Shown: one piece after another, positions 10,197 to 17,870 of the stretch
Numbering within the stretch: the first letter of the stretch is position 1
Layout of the letters: each line of letters starts with the position of its first letter
From: Alphaproteobacteria bacterium UBA2784
GTDB lineage: Bacteria; Pseudomonadota; Alphaproteobacteria; Micropepsales; Micropepsaceae
Direction: 5' to 3'
NCBI GenBank assembly: GCA_002352285.1
Contig: DEIC01000119.1
Coordinates: 957-29,114, forward strand
Length of the DNA stretch: 28,158 nucleotides
The notes under the pieces: generated by a model
The model's input: the letters and a program-made list of their open reading frames with translations, nothing else
Databases searched by the model: none
Told to the model about the DNA's origin: nothing
Program-made: the position numbers and the translations under genes

Positions 10197-11845
10197 AAGG
10201 CAAAATCGCGTCAGACGAACTCGTCTATCTTCCGCTCGGCGGCGCGGGCGAGATCGGCATGAACCTGAACCTTTACGGGTTCGGCCCGCCGCAGAACCGC
10301 AAATGGCTGATGGTCGACTTAGGTATCGGCTTTGGCGATGAAACCATTCCCGGCGTCGATGTGGTGATGCCCGACATCACTTTCATCGAGGAGCATCGCA
10401 AAAACCTCGTCGGTCTCGTGCTCACCCATGCGCATGAAGATCATATCGGCGCCGTGCCGTGGCTGTGGAGCCGACTGAAGTGCCCCATCTATGCCACGCC
10501 TTTTACGGCGGCGGTGCTGAACGCAAAAATATCGGATGAAGGCAGTGCACAGGATGCGCGCATCCGCGTGCTTCAGCTCTCGGCGCGCCAGAAGATCGGC
10601 CCCTTTGATGTTGAGCTGATAACGCTGACCCACTCGATCCCCGAGCCCAATGCAGTGGCGATCCGCACGCCCCTGGGCACCATCCTGAATACGGGCGACT
10701 GGAAGATTGATCCCAACCCGCTGATCGGCGTCACGACCGATGAGGAGGCGCTGCGCCGCCTTGGCGATGAGGGTGTGCTCGCCATGACCTGCGACAGCAC
10801 AAATGTGTTTGTCCCCGGCCGCAGCGGGTCTGAGGACGACGTGCGCACGGCACTGACGCGTGTGGTGCTGGAGTGCAGGGGCCGCGTGGCCGTCACCGCC
10901 TTTGCCTCCAACGTCGCGCGGCTGGAAAGCGTGATCGCCGCTGCCCACGCTGCCCGCCGCCATGTCGCGCTGGTTGGCCGTTCGATGTTTCGCATTGTCA
11001 ATGCGGCGCGCGAAACCGGCTATCTGAAAAGCGCAACGGGCCTGATTGATGCGGAGGAGGCGCGCGATCTGCCGCCCGGCCGCGTGCTTTATCTCTGCAC
11101 CGGCAGTCAGGGCGAACCAGGCTCCGCCCTCCAGCGCATTGCAGCGGGTGAGCACCGCGACGTGTCGCTGGAAAAGGGCGACACGGTGATTTTCTCGTCG
11201 CGTGTCATTCCCGGCAATGAGAAAACTGTCTTCGCGCTTCAGAACGCACTGGCGGCGCGCGACGTTGAAATCATCACGGATCAGGATCATCACGTCCATG
11301 TCTCTGGCCACCCGGCGCGTGACGAACTGGCCGACATGTATCGCTGGGTGCGACCGCGTATCGCTATTCCGGTCCATGGCGAAATGCGCCATCTGCACGA
11401 GCATGCGCGGCTCGCGCGGTCATTGCAGGTGCCTGAGACGCTGGTCGCTGGCAATGGCGCCATGATCCGCCTTGCGCCCGGCAGGCCGGAGCAGGTGGAT
11501 CAAGTGCCGAGCGGCCGCATGCATCGCGATGGCGCGCTGGTGGTGCCCGCCCACGAAAGCGGGGCGAAGGCGCGCCGCTCCATGTCGTTTGCAGGCTTTG
11601 TGGCGGTGACGCTGGTGATCGACGGGAGAAGCCGCCTTGTTGCCGATCCTGTGGTCGTAGCCGAAGGCATTCCGGAGAAAATCGTTGGCGCGCTCACCGA
11701 AGCTGCAACCGATGCGGCAGGCCGTCTGCGCCGTCTTGATGACGATGGCGAGACGGCGGAAACGGTGCGCCGCGCCGTGCGCCGCGCGGCCCAGTCTGAC
11801 TGGGGAAAGCGGCCTGTCGTTCGCGTGGAAGTCGTGCGCATCTGA
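10193..11845 (+). CDS. rnj: Ribonuclease J
   Basis: Encodes a 550-residue metallo-beta-lactamase/beta-CASP ribonuclease that matures and degrades RNA, with 5'-to-3' exonuclease and endonuclease activity in the family. The zinc motif HAHEDHIGA is at residues 79-87, followed by the [15 protein letters not shown] and [12 protein letters not shown] blocks characteristic of RNase J. The C-terminal domain continues to about residue 550. The frame is open upstream to 9977 within coaX, but the ATG at 10193 overlapping the coaX stop gives the family N-terminus ([13 protein letters not shown] follows). Neighbours suggest co-transcription with birA and coaX. Confidence 0.95.
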   Translation: MKGKIASDELVYLPLGGAGEIGMNLNLYGFGPPQNRKWLMVDLGIGFGDETIPGVDVVMPDITFIEEHRKNLVGLVLTHAHEDHIGAVPWLWSRLKCPIYATPFTAAVLNAKISDEGSAQDARIRVLQLSARQKIGPFDVELITLTHSIPEPNAVAIRTPLGTILNTGDWKIDPNPLIGVTTDEEALRRLGDEGVLAMTCDSTNVFVPGRSGSEDDVRTALTRVVLECRGRVAVTAFASNVARLESVIAAAHAARRHVALVGRSMFRIVNAARETGYLKSATGLIDAEEARDLPPGRVLYLCTGSQGEPGSALQRIAAGEHRDVSLEKGDTVIFSSRVIPGNEKTVFALQNALAARDVEIITDQDHHVHVSGHPARDELADMYRWVRPRIAIPVHGEMRHLHEHARLARSLQVPETLVAGNGAMIRLAPGRPEQVDQVPSGRMHRDGALVVPAHESGAKARRSMSFAGFVAVTLVIDGRSRLVADPVVVAEGIPEKIVGALTEAATDAAGRLRRLDDDGETAETVRRAVRRAAQSDWGKRPVVRVEVVRI

Positions 11846-11860
11846 GAAAGGCGGCGTCCC

Positions 11861-13072
11861 ATGAGCCTGGTTGCATTCCTTGCTGCCGCCACGCTGGAGG
11901 CAACACTCTGCGCCGGGCAGACGGAGCCTTGCCGCATTGTCGAGAGCTGGGATGCGGGCACGAACGGCGCGGGCACGCGTCTGCGCATCCATGAAGTGCT
12001 GATCGACAATCCGGTGGAAGAGCAGGAGAACTATTTCGCCTGCCGTCCGGGTGCGCGCGCATTCTGGCTGGAATGGGTTGATACGCAAAAGCCGCCAGTC
12101 CTGCTGATGCAGCTGTGCAATGACGGCTATGGCGCCTCGGGCGTTGGCGAGGACACGATCACCGTCAATCCGAATGAGTTGATCTGGGGCCAGATGGGTG
12201 GCTCGGCCTGGCGCTGGGACATGACCTATACCCTTGAGCTTGACCCGTTCCGCGTCAGGTCAGAACGCAGCTGCGGCTGGCATGCGCTCTCTCCGGAATG
12301 GAGTTCACGCCAGTGGAACTGGGAGACATTCTCGGGCTCTGGCGCGCACCACAACATGGCCTGCACGCCAGAGGGTGAACCGCTCGACGACGATTTCACG
12401 ATTGGCGATTGCGGTGAGGCCAGCGATGCGGGCAGCTATGTGCTGGTGCCGAGGCTCGCTGCATTTCCGGAAAGCGACTTCACGCTGGGCAGTTGTGCCG
12501 CTTTGATCGATTCAGCTGGCGCTAACGGTTATGTCGTGCATGGCAGTCCGGGCGATGCAGGCGACGCCACCATGCGTGTGGTGCAGGCAGGTGAAAGCAG
12601 CTTTGTGATCGACGTGTCCGATGACAAATTCGTCGATAGTGCATCATCATGGGTGACCGCAGATCATCTGGAAGTCTGGCTGACCGGCGGCGCCAGTGGC
12701 ATGTGCGCAAACAATGATCCACCGCCGCTGCAATTCGCCATCTTGCGGGATGGCAGCATCCTGCAGGCGCATGGCGGCACTGCGCCTCTGCATGATGTCA
12801 CGGCGATCAACCGCGATGGCGTGTGGCACGTGCGTCTGACATTTGCGGGACCACCCGGCTATTTCACAATTGTCTATAGCGACAGCGACGACGCCAGGAC
12901 GCAGGAGCGCCTGATTGCAACCAGCGCATTTCGCTACGGCAAGGCGGAAACGCTCGGCGATTCCTATTACGTGGATGCTGCAGGTGGCGCCTGTGAAATC
13001 CGCGACGGGCGGCTGGAGGCGGCGGGATTGCCGGATGGTGCACGTGTCGTGCCCTCGGCCAATGTGCGGTAG
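11861..13072 (+). CDS. Hypothetical, probably exported protein (403 aa)
   Basis: I do not recognise a family. The start is supported by AAAGG at 11847-11851, nine bases before the ATG, and the gene follows rnj by 15 bases. The N-terminus is hydrophobic and small-residue rich (MSLVAFLAAATLEATLCA), consistent with a weak secretion signal, but it lacks the usual positive n-region; a lipobox is not convincing. The rest is hydrophilic, rich in Asp, Gly, Trp and paired cysteines (for example Cys17, Cys23, Cys53 and several later ones), with alternating beta-like segments (for example FAILRDGSILQAHGG, VWHVRLTFAGPPGYFTIVYS). This points to an extracytoplasmic, disulfide-containing beta protein. It separates rnj from mce, which I believe are usually neighbours. 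No catalytic motif is visible. Confidence 0.75.
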   Translation: MSLVAFLAAATLEATLCAGQTEPCRIVESWDAGTNGAGTRLRIHEVLIDNPVEEQENYFACRPGARAFWLEWVDTQKPPVLLMQLCNDGYGASGVGEDTITVNPNELIWGQMGGSAWRWDMTYTLELDPFRVRSERSCGWHALSPEWSSRQWNWETFSGSGAHHNMACTPEGEPLDDDFTIGDCGEASDAGSYVLVPRLAAFPESDFTLGSCAALIDSAGANGYVVHGSPGDAGDATMRVVQAGESSFVIDVSDDKFVDSASSWVTADHLEVWLTGGASGMCANNDPPPLQFAILRDGSILQAHGGTAPLHDVTAINRDGVWHVRLTFAGPPGYFTIVYSDSDDARTQERLIATSAFRYGKAETLGDSYYVDAAGGACEIRDGRLEAAGLPDGARVVPSANVR

Positions 13073-13094
13073 GCAAGAGACTGCACAACTTCGG

Positions 13095-13189
13095 TGCGTC
13101 CTTCGACGAGGGCTCAGGACGAGGATCGCGGTGCGTGGCAATAATGCCAAACACAGCCTCCTTATGGTGAGCCTTCGTCGAACCACGCA
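13095..13189. repeat. Imperfect 22-bp inverted repeat (small palindromic intergenic element)
   Basis: Arms 13095-13116 (TGCGTCCTTCGACGAGGGCTCA) and 13168-13189 are reverse complements at 19 of 22 positions, with 51 bases between them. The element fills half of the 211-bp gap between the exported protein gene and mce. Its wording (CCTTCGACGAG-GCTCAGGACGAGG, with TATGGTGAGC-TTCGTCGAACCACG on the other side) resembles interspersed palindromic repeats I associate with alphaproteobacterial genomes. It may act as a transcription barrier or be a decayed small mobile element; copies elsewhere cannot be checked here. Confidence 0.6.
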
Positions 13190-13218
13190 TCATCTCTGTG
13201 CAACGCGACCCTTGCCCC

Positions 13219-13247
13219 TTGCCTCACCGGCTCCATGGCCCTAACTA
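13219..13247 (+). promoter_or_regulatory. Possible promoter of mce
   Basis: TTGCCT (13219-13224) and TAACTA (13242-13247) are separated by 17 bases and lie 37 bases before the mce start. The -35 box matches the consensus well and the -10 box poorly. A separate promoter is expected here because the upstream gap holds a palindromic repeat, but the call is weak. Confidence 0.3.
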
Positions 13248-13283
13248 GATTGCATCCTCGTCACCAGTTCCGCGGATGAAACC

Positions 13284-13688
13284 ATGATCGGCCGCCTGAA
13301 CCACGTTGCCATTGCCACGCCCAACATTGCAGAGGCCGCAAAGGTCTATCGTGATGTGTTGGGCGCGAAAGTCTCTGACCCGGTGCCGCAGCCCGACCAC
13401 GGCGTTGTCACTGTGTTTGTGGAATTGCCCAATACCAAGATCGAATTGCTGGAGCCCTTGGGCGCCAATTCACCGATCATGTCCTTCCTCAACAAGAACC
13501 CGAAGGGCGGCATCCACCACGTCTGCTACGAGGTTGAGGACATTCACGCCGCCTGCGCCAAAATGCGTGCCGAGGGCGCGACCATTACAGGCACCGGCGA
13601 ACCCAAAATTGGCGCGCACGGCAAGCCGGTGATCTTCCTTCACCCGAAGGATTTTAATGGTACGCTGATCGAACTCGAGCAGGTTTGA
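13284..13688 (+). CDS. mce: Methylmalonyl-CoA epimerase
   Basis: Encodes a 134-residue vicinal-oxygen-chelate (glyoxalase-fold) enzyme that interconverts the (2R) and (2S) forms of methylmalonyl-CoA in propionyl-CoA breakdown. Two beta-alpha-beta-beta-beta modules are visible. Metal-ligand candidates are His7 (GRLNHVAIATPN), the His pair in GGIHHVCYEVEDIH, and the C-terminal Glu of FNGTLIELEQV, which together with KIELLEP are diagnostic of this subfamily. Length is typical. The ATG at 13284 has only a weak GGA-type ribosome binding site. It probably forms a two-gene unit with the DUF1467 gene 9 bases downstream. Confidence 0.93.
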   Translation: MIGRLNHVAIATPNIAEAAKVYRDVLGAKVSDPVPQPDHGVVTVFVELPNTKIELLEPLGANSPIMSFLNKNPKGGIHHVCYEVEDIHAACAKMRAEGATITGTGEPKIGAHGKPVIFLHPKDFNGTLIELEQV

Positions 13689-13697
13689 GCGTCCTGC

Positions 13698-13946
13698 GTG
13701 AGCATATTCGGAACCATTGTCGTCTTCACGATTGCCTGGTGGCTCAGCTTCATTGCCGTGCTGCCTTGGGGCGTGCGCTCGCAGCTTGAAGGTGGCGCGG
13801 TGGAAGAGGGCACAGAGCCCGGCGCGCCGATGCGCGCGCATATGCCTGCCAAACTGGTAGCGGCCACACTCATCGCTGCAATCATCACGGCTTTTGTTTT
13901 CCTGATGCTTGATCGCGGCTGGTTCGAAGCCTGGCTGCAAAGCTGA
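13698..13946 (+). CDS. DUF1467 family inner-membrane protein
   Basis: Encodes an 82-residue protein with two transmembrane helices (about residues 5-23 and 51-70) joined by a short acidic loop. The FTIAWWLSFIAVLPWGVRSQ block and the following EGG and EGTEPGAP pattern are typical of the DUF1467 family, which is widespread in alphaproteobacteria, commonly located after mce, and of unknown function. The start is GTG at 13698, 9 bases after the mce stop; no earlier ATG is in frame. The gene is followed directly by a terminator hairpin, so it ends the mce transcript. Confidence 0.88.
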   Translation: MSIFGTIVVFTIAWWLSFIAVLPWGVRSQLEGGAVEEGTEPGAPMRAHMPAKLVAATLIAAIITAFVFLMLDRGWFEAWLQS

Positions 13947-13957
13947 TCCCTGAATCA

Positions 13958-13989
13958 AAACAGGCGCAGCCTTGATGGCGCGCCTGTTT
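13958..13989 (+). terminator. Rho-independent-like terminator after DUF1467 gene
   Basis: A perfect 10-bp stem, AAACAGGCGC (13958-13967) and GCGCCTGTTT (13980-13989), encloses a 12-base loop and begins 11 bases after the stop. The 3' arm ends in TTT, followed by CGGCTT, so the U-tract is short. The A-run on the 5' side could make it bidirectional. The rest of the gap to 14169 shows only a duplicated TGAAGCCCG (14043-14051 and 14055-14063) and the promoter elements described for the next gene. Confidence 0.7.
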
Positions 13990-14134
13990 CGGCTTCCCTT
14001 ATCACCCGCGCCCGAAGGCACGGTTCCTCCCCAGGAAGGGCATGAAGCCCGTTGTGAAGCCCGGCGACCATAGGCGATGGCGCCCGATTCGGCAAATCAG
14101 CATCATTGTGTAAACCATGGCTCCAATTGACGAA

Positions 14135-14164
14135 TTGTCATTCATCTGCCTGCGCTGTTCTATA
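14135..14164 (+). promoter_or_regulatory. Possible promoter for a leaderless transcript of the small exported protein
   Basis: TTGTCA (14135-14140) and TCTATA (14159-14164) are 18 bases apart, and the -10 box ends five bases before the ATG at 14170. This places the transcription start on or beside the A of the start codon. No ribosome binding site lies upstream of that ATG, which agrees with a leaderless message. A short palindrome, CAATT-GACG-AATTG (14124-14137), overlaps the -35 region and could be an operator. Confidence 0.35.
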
Positions 14165-14169
14165 TCGCC

Positions 14170-14547
14170 ATGCGCACGATCAGCTCATCTGCTGCGGCGA
14201 TCCTGGTGGCCTTTGCCGCAATGGCAGAGGGCGCGCGGGCCGACATTCTGGAAAGCCCCAACGCCTGTGCCATTCCTGCCGACATCACAGGCCCCGGCGC
14301 CAACTGGCAGCCAGGCGTTGATGCCTATGGCCGCCCCGTGACCCCGGCGGACATGGCGGCGCCACGTCTGGCTGGGGAGTTGCGTGTGCCCGCCGAGCGG
14401 CCCTCCGAAACGGTCAATGGCGTACTCCTCAAGTTTCTGCTCGGCGAGTTCCGCATCGATCTTGAGACGGGCGCTGTTGCGGCGACCGGTAACCTTGCTG
14501 GCATCACCGAGCCGGCCCCCGCAGATTGTCCGCCCACGCGCCGTTGA
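14170..14547 (+). CDS. Small exported hypothetical protein (125 aa)
   Basis: Not a family I can name. Residues 1-24 form a signal peptide (MRTIS n-region, hydrophobic core, ARA cleavage site before Asp25), giving a mature protein of about 100 residues. The mature part has two cysteines, in NACAIP near the start and DCPP near the end, probably disulfide-linked in the periplasm. A Pro-rich stretch around YGRPVTPADMAAPRL is followed by a compact block (VNGVLLKFLLGEFRIDLETG) that looks like two strands and a helix. There is no Shine-Dalgarno sequence. It lies 84 bases upstream of the exported Cys-His-Asp protein gene on the same strand, so the two may be expressed together. Coding status rests on the convincing signal peptide and the intact frame. 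Confidence 0.65.
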   Translation: MRTISSSAAAILVAFAAMAEGARADILESPNACAIPADITGPGANWQPGVDAYGRPVTPADMAAPRLAGELRVPAERPSETVNGVLLKFLLGEFRIDLETGAVAATGNLAGITEPAPADCPPTRR

Positions 14548-14631
14548 AAGGATCAATGTGCGCAGGGCCTCTTGACCTTGCCCGCGCCTCATCCGACGCT
14601 TTGACGAGGGCGCGCAAGCCTCGGGGGAAGA

Positions 14632-16287
14632 ATGCGTTTTCTGTCTCGTGTCACGATGGCGGCAGGCTTGGCGATGTTGGCCAGCGCCGCATTCATTGCA
14701 CCGGCACAGGCCGGCTGGCCCATCACCAAGACCCACTGGTCAGCGGAAGACGAGCGCGACTTTGAAGCCTTCGTCACCCAGATCGGCGAAAGTAATTGCT
14801 CGACCCCCAACGAGTGCATGCGGTCATCGGCCAACCGCTACGTGGGCACCGATCACGCCCGGATCAACTTTGACAGCGATTGCGCCGACCTCGCCTATTT
14901 TCTGCGCGCCTATTACGCCTCAAAGAACGGATTGCCCTTCACCTTCGCGGCGGGCGTGCGCCCGCGCATCAAGGGACAGTCTGACCTGCGCTTCAATACC
15001 GGCGGCAATCTGATCACCGACCGGGTCAGCATCACCGGACGCGGCGGCGCCAATCCCGGCTCGGTCTTCAACCGCATCCGCGACGTCGTCTCGTCGGCAA
15101 CGTTCCGCGTCGGGCCGGAGTGGGAGGATGGCCCCAATACCGACTTCTATTCGCCCGTCATTTCGCGCGACACGATCCGGCCGGGCATGCCGGTCTATGA
15201 CATCAATGGCCATGTGGTGGTCATCTACAAAGTCGCTGAAGATGGCCGCATCCACTACATGGATTCCCATCCCGACTATTCGCTGACCCGCTCGGTCTTT
15301 GGCGCGCAGTTTGGCCGCGCCGATCCCAATCTGGGCGCAGGGATCAAGGCCTGGCGTCCCATCGAACTGGTTGGCGCCACGCGCCGCGGCGATGAACTGG
15401 TCGGCGGCCGCATCATCCTGGCGAAGAACAACGAGATCCCCACCTTTTCGATGGAGCAGTATCACGGCAACGTGCCTGATCCGGGCGGCGACTGGCACGC
15501 GGGCAAGTTCATCCGCGATGGCGTCGAGATGGGCTATTACGAATATGTGCGGGCCCAGCTGTCTTCGGGCGAGTTCCACTACAACCCGGTCTATGAGCTC
15601 TCAGCCACCATGCGCAGCCTTTGCGCCGATCTGCATGACCGCGCCGCTGCCGTCGAGATTGCGATTGATGCGGGCATCCACCGCAAGGATCAGCCGGGCC
15701 GCCTGCCGCCCAACATCTATGGCACCGACATGATGGAGTGGGAGATCTATTCCACGCCTTCGCGTGATGCGCGCCTGAAAACGCGCTTTGTTGAATTCCG
15801 CAGCGAAATGGGCCGCCTCATCCAGCTCTGGATCGACCGCGACACGCGCGTTTCCTATGACGGTCTCAATCTCAAAGAGGATCTGCTGGAGGCGTTCCAG
15901 CGCGAGGCGGCTGCCTGCCGCATCGCCTATACGAACTCAACCGGCCAGGTGGTGACGCTGAACTTTACCGACATCATGCATCGCATCTTCAAGCTGTCGT
16001 TCGACCCCTACCACTGCATCGAGCGCCGCTGGGGCGCGACCAGCGAGGCCGAGCTTGCCTCCTGCCCCGATGGCTCCACCAAACGCCGCTGGTATCTGGC
16101 TGAGCAGGGCTTGCGGAACCAGATCGAGCGCACCTATGAGCGGCGCATGGACTTCACCGTCAGCCAGCTGGAGGACGGCGTGCCCGGCTCCGGCACGCCG
16201 CTGGAGCCGGACGTGAACGTGCTGAAGCTCATCGAAAACATGGGCCCCCGCGTCGCCTTCCAGGGCATGCAGCCGCGCGGGGAATAG
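14632..16287 (+). CDS. Exported protein with papain/NlpC-like Cys-His-Asp signature (551 aa)
   Basis: Residues 1-27 are a signal peptide ending AQA. The next 200 residues resemble a cysteine-peptidase or transglutaminase-like fold: Cys84 opens a helix (DSDCADLAYFLRAYYA), His194 starts a strand after a PGMPVYDINGH turn (GHVVVIYKV), and Asp211 sits at the end of the next strand (IHYMDSHPD). This order and spacing match the Cys-His-acid triad of NlpC/P60-type enzymes, where PGD-x-V-H-V-I-Y is the usual wording. The C-terminal 300 residues are charged, mostly helical and unrecognised, with further cysteines. The substrate is unknown; a peptidoglycan or protein amide bond is a reasonable guess. 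GGGGGA six to ten bases before the ATG serves as ribosome binding site. It could also be an inactive relative. Confidence 0.7.
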   Translation: MRFLSRVTMAAGLAMLASAAFIAPAQAGWPITKTHWSAEDERDFEAFVTQIGESNCSTPNECMRSSANRYVGTDHARINFDSDCADLAYFLRAYYASKNGLPFTFAAGVRPRIKGQSDLRFNTGGNLITDRVSITGRGGANPGSVFNRIRDVVSSATFRVGPEWEDGPNTDFYSPVISRDTIRPGMPVYDINGHVVVIYKVAEDGRIHYMDSHPDYSLTRSVFGAQFGRADPNLGAGIKAWRPIELVGATRRGDELVGGRIILAKNNEIPTFSMEQYHGNVPDPGGDWHAGKFIRDGVEMGYYEYVRAQLSSGEFHYNPVYELSATMRSLCADLHDRAAAVEIAIDAGIHRKDQPGRLPPNIYGTDMMEWEIYSTPSRDARLKTRFVEFRSEMGRLIQLWIDRDTRVSYDGLNLKEDLLEAFQREAAACRIAYTNSTGQVVTLNFTDIMHRIFKLSFDPYHCIERRWGATSEAELASCPDGSTKRRWYLAEQGLRNQIERTYERRMDFTVSQLEDGVPGSGTPLEPDVNVLKLIENMGPRVAFQGMQPRGE

Positions 16288-16292
16288 GGCGC

Positions 16293-16321
16293 TTGACAGA
16301 ATAGATTACGCATGTAATCAA
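16293..16321 (+). promoter_or_regulatory. Promoter of the BlaI-type repressor operon
   Basis: A consensus -35 box, TTGACA (16293-16298), begins 5 bases after the preceding gene. At 16-17 bases spacing lies a -10 candidate, TAATCA or AATCAA (16315-16321), inside the right arm of the first operator palindrome. Transcription would start near 16328, leaving an untranslated leader of less than 20 bases. Repressor bound at the two palindromes would cover both the -10 box and the start region. Confidence 0.65.
16304..16319. promoter_or_regulatory. Operator palindrome 1 (GATTAC-N4-GTAATC)
   Basis: A perfect inverted repeat, GATTAC-GCAT-GTAATC, overlaps the -10 region of the repressor promoter. Its core TAC-N4-GTA (here TACGCATGTA) agrees with the TACA/TGTA-type half-sites bound by BlaI/MecI family repressors. 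The same arms recur in operator 2, with centres 24 bases apart. Confidence 0.7.
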
Positions 16322-16324
16322 TGT

Positions 16325-16346
16325 ATCGATTACGGAGGTAATCGAT
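16325..16346. promoter_or_regulatory. Operator palindrome 2, overlapping ribosome binding site and start codon
   Basis: ATCGATTAC (16325-16333), GGAG spacer, then GTAATCGAT (16338-16346) is a perfect 9-bp-arm palindrome. Its spacer is the GGAG of the Shine-Dalgarno sequence, and its right end includes the first two bases of the ATG at 16345. The arms match operator 1. In RNA the same bases could form a hairpin that exposes GGAG in its loop, so translation may be affected as well as transcription. Confidence 0.75.
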
Positions 16347-16728
16347 GCGCATCAGTGCTGCCGAGAGTGTCGTGATGGAAGTCCTGTGGGAAAAGAGCCC
16401 GCAGGCAGCCGATGACATCGTGTCCGCTCTGAAAGAAGAGCGAGACCCGTCTTCGCCCGACTGGTCAGAGAAGACAATCAAGACTCTTCTCAATCGCCTT
16501 CTCACCAAAGGCGTGATCAACGCATCGAAGGATGGCCGCCGCTATCTTTACAGCCCTGTGATCACGCGCGATGCCTATGTACGCAGCGAGAGCAAAGGGC
16601 TCATTGACCGCCTGTTCGACGGCAAGCTTGCGCCCCTCGTTCTGCATTTTGCGCAGGAGCGCAAACTCAGCAAGAAGGATCAGGACGAGTTGAAGCGCCT
16701 GATTGCGGAGCTCGACCATGACAATTGA
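16345..16728 (+). CDS. BlaI/MecI/CopY family transcriptional repressor
   Basis: Encodes a 127-residue winged-helix repressor. The N-terminus (MRISAAESVVMEVLWEKSP) and the recognition block KTIKTLLNRLLTKGVINASK-DGRRYLYSP are characteristic of the Penicillinase_R family; the C-terminal part (about residues 70-127) is the dimerisation helix region, which in relatives is cut by the partner M56 protease to release DNA. The promoter and two palindromic operators immediately upstream argue for autoregulation. The downstream M56 gene overlaps by 11 bases, forming the classical repressor/antirepressor pair. There is no beta-lactamase gene in the window, so what the pair controls is inferred to be itself and probably the S41 gene. 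Confidence 0.92.
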   Translation: MRISAAESVVMEVLWEKSPQAADDIVSALKEERDPSSPDWSEKTIKTLLNRLLTKGVINASKDGRRYLYSPVITRDAYVRSESKGLIDRLFDGKLAPLVLHFAQERKLSKKDQDELKRLIAELDHDN

Positions 16729-17827
16729 AATCGCAGACGCGTTGCTCTGGTCCAGTGTCACGCTTTCACTTGCCCTGATTGCAGTGTTGATCGTGCGCAA
16801 ACCCGTTCGCCGATTGTTGGGTGCCCGCACGGCCTATGGCCTTTGGCTGATTGTGCCCTTGACGTGCCTTGTCTGGTTCTTGCCTGCACCGCCAAAAGAA
16901 TTGGGCGCGTCCGTCACGCAGTCAGGGGGTGTGACGGATATGACCGCACACGTGTCACATGTTCCTCCCGCCATTGATTGGGCGCTTGTAGCCGTGACCA
17001 TCTGGCTGGCCGGGGCTATGGCCGCCGCGTACCTCTTCTGGCACAGGCAGAAGAAATTCCGGCGGTCCCTCGGCAAGTTGACGCCATGCCCCGGGCTTGG
17101 ACCGGACATCTGGACATCGCCACATGTGCACGGGCCATTGGTCATCGGGGCCTGGAATTCGCGCATTGTCATCCCATCGGACTTTCACAGCCGATTTGAA
17201 CCGCATGAGCAAAGCCTGATGCTGGATCACGAGCGTGGGCATGTCCGCCGCAATGATCCGGCCGTTGCCTTGATAGGAGCCATGCTCCGCGCGCTCTTCT
17301 GGTTCAATCCGCTGGTTCACTTCAGTGCAGGTCGGCTTGCCGAGGACCAGGAGCTTGCGTGTGACGCAACAGTCATGTCCGCGCACATGCAATCGGCGCG
17401 CAGCTACGCATCATTGATCGTATCTGTGAACGGCGCCACGGCGCTGCCTGCAGGCGCATTGGCCATTTCTTCGTCAAATCTTGATTTTCTCAGGGAGCGT
17501 CTTGTCATGCTGAAACCCAGAAACGCAGGCCGCGGAGCGAAATCTGCCGGCAAAGCCCTCTTCACTTGTGCCATCGCTGGTGCAGCACTGGCGCTCACTC
17601 TTGTGCGTCCGGCTGGCGCAACGTGGATGGAGTCCGAAACCACTGGAATCGACGACCGCAATGCCAAGCTTGAGGAAGCCCTTGGGTCGGAAAAGTATCG
17701 CGCGTATGTGGAGAAAATGACCGCAGCATGCGAGGCTGCAAAGTCAGACTTCGCAGTGAATACCCTGACTGATGGGCTGACGGCTGCGCAGTTGGCCATG
17801 CTTGTCTGCATCGGCTTGCCCGAGTGA
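16718..17827 (+). CDS. BlaR1-type M56 family membrane metalloprotease, short sensor
   Basis: Encodes a 369-residue membrane protease. Hydrophobic helices are at about 8-26, 40-55, 87-108, around 185, and 278-301. The zinc site is HERGH (His171, Glu172, His175), with the downstream EDQELACD (209-216) supplying the third ligand, as in BlaR1/MecR1. The ATG at 16718 has GGAG seven bases upstream; a TTG at 16703 is in frame but less likely. After the last helix only about 68 residues remain outside, with two cysteines, instead of the roughly 250-residue penicillin-binding sensor of true BlaR1. The ligand is therefore unlikely to be sensed by acylation of a beta-lactam domain. Expected role: sense an envelope signal and cleave the adjacent repressor. 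Confidence 0.88.
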   Translation: MTIEIADALLWSSVTLSLALIAVLIVRKPVRRLLGARTAYGLWLIVPLTCLVWFLPAPPKELGASVTQSGGVTDMTAHVSHVPPAIDWALVAVTIWLAGAMAAAYLFWHRQKKFRRSLGKLTPCPGLGPDIWTSPHVHGPLVIGAWNSRIVIPSDFHSRFEPHEQSLMLDHERGHVRRNDPAVALIGAMLRALFWFNPLVHFSAGRLAEDQELACDATVMSAHMQSARSYASLIVSVNGATALPAGALAISSSNLDFLRERLVMLKPRNAGRGAKSAGKALFTCAIAGAALALTLVRPAGATWMESETTGIDDRNAKLEEALGSEKYRAYVEKMTAACEAAKSDFAVNTLTDGLTAAQLAMLVCIGLPE

Positions 17828-17870
17828 CCTGACACCCAGCACAAAATAGCAAAACGCGAAATCTTCGAGC

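Noticed and set aside
14042..14113. A 23-codon frame (MKPVVKPGDHRRWRPIRQ...) with AGGAAGGG upstream
   Set aside because: The purine run ends only one or two bases before the ATG, the peptide matches nothing I know, and the region also holds a short direct repeat. Too little support to call a gene.
16345..17827. Beta-lactam resistance locus
   Set aside because: BlaI and M56 homologues are present, but the M56 protein lacks a penicillin-binding sensor and no beta-lactamase or PBP gene is near.
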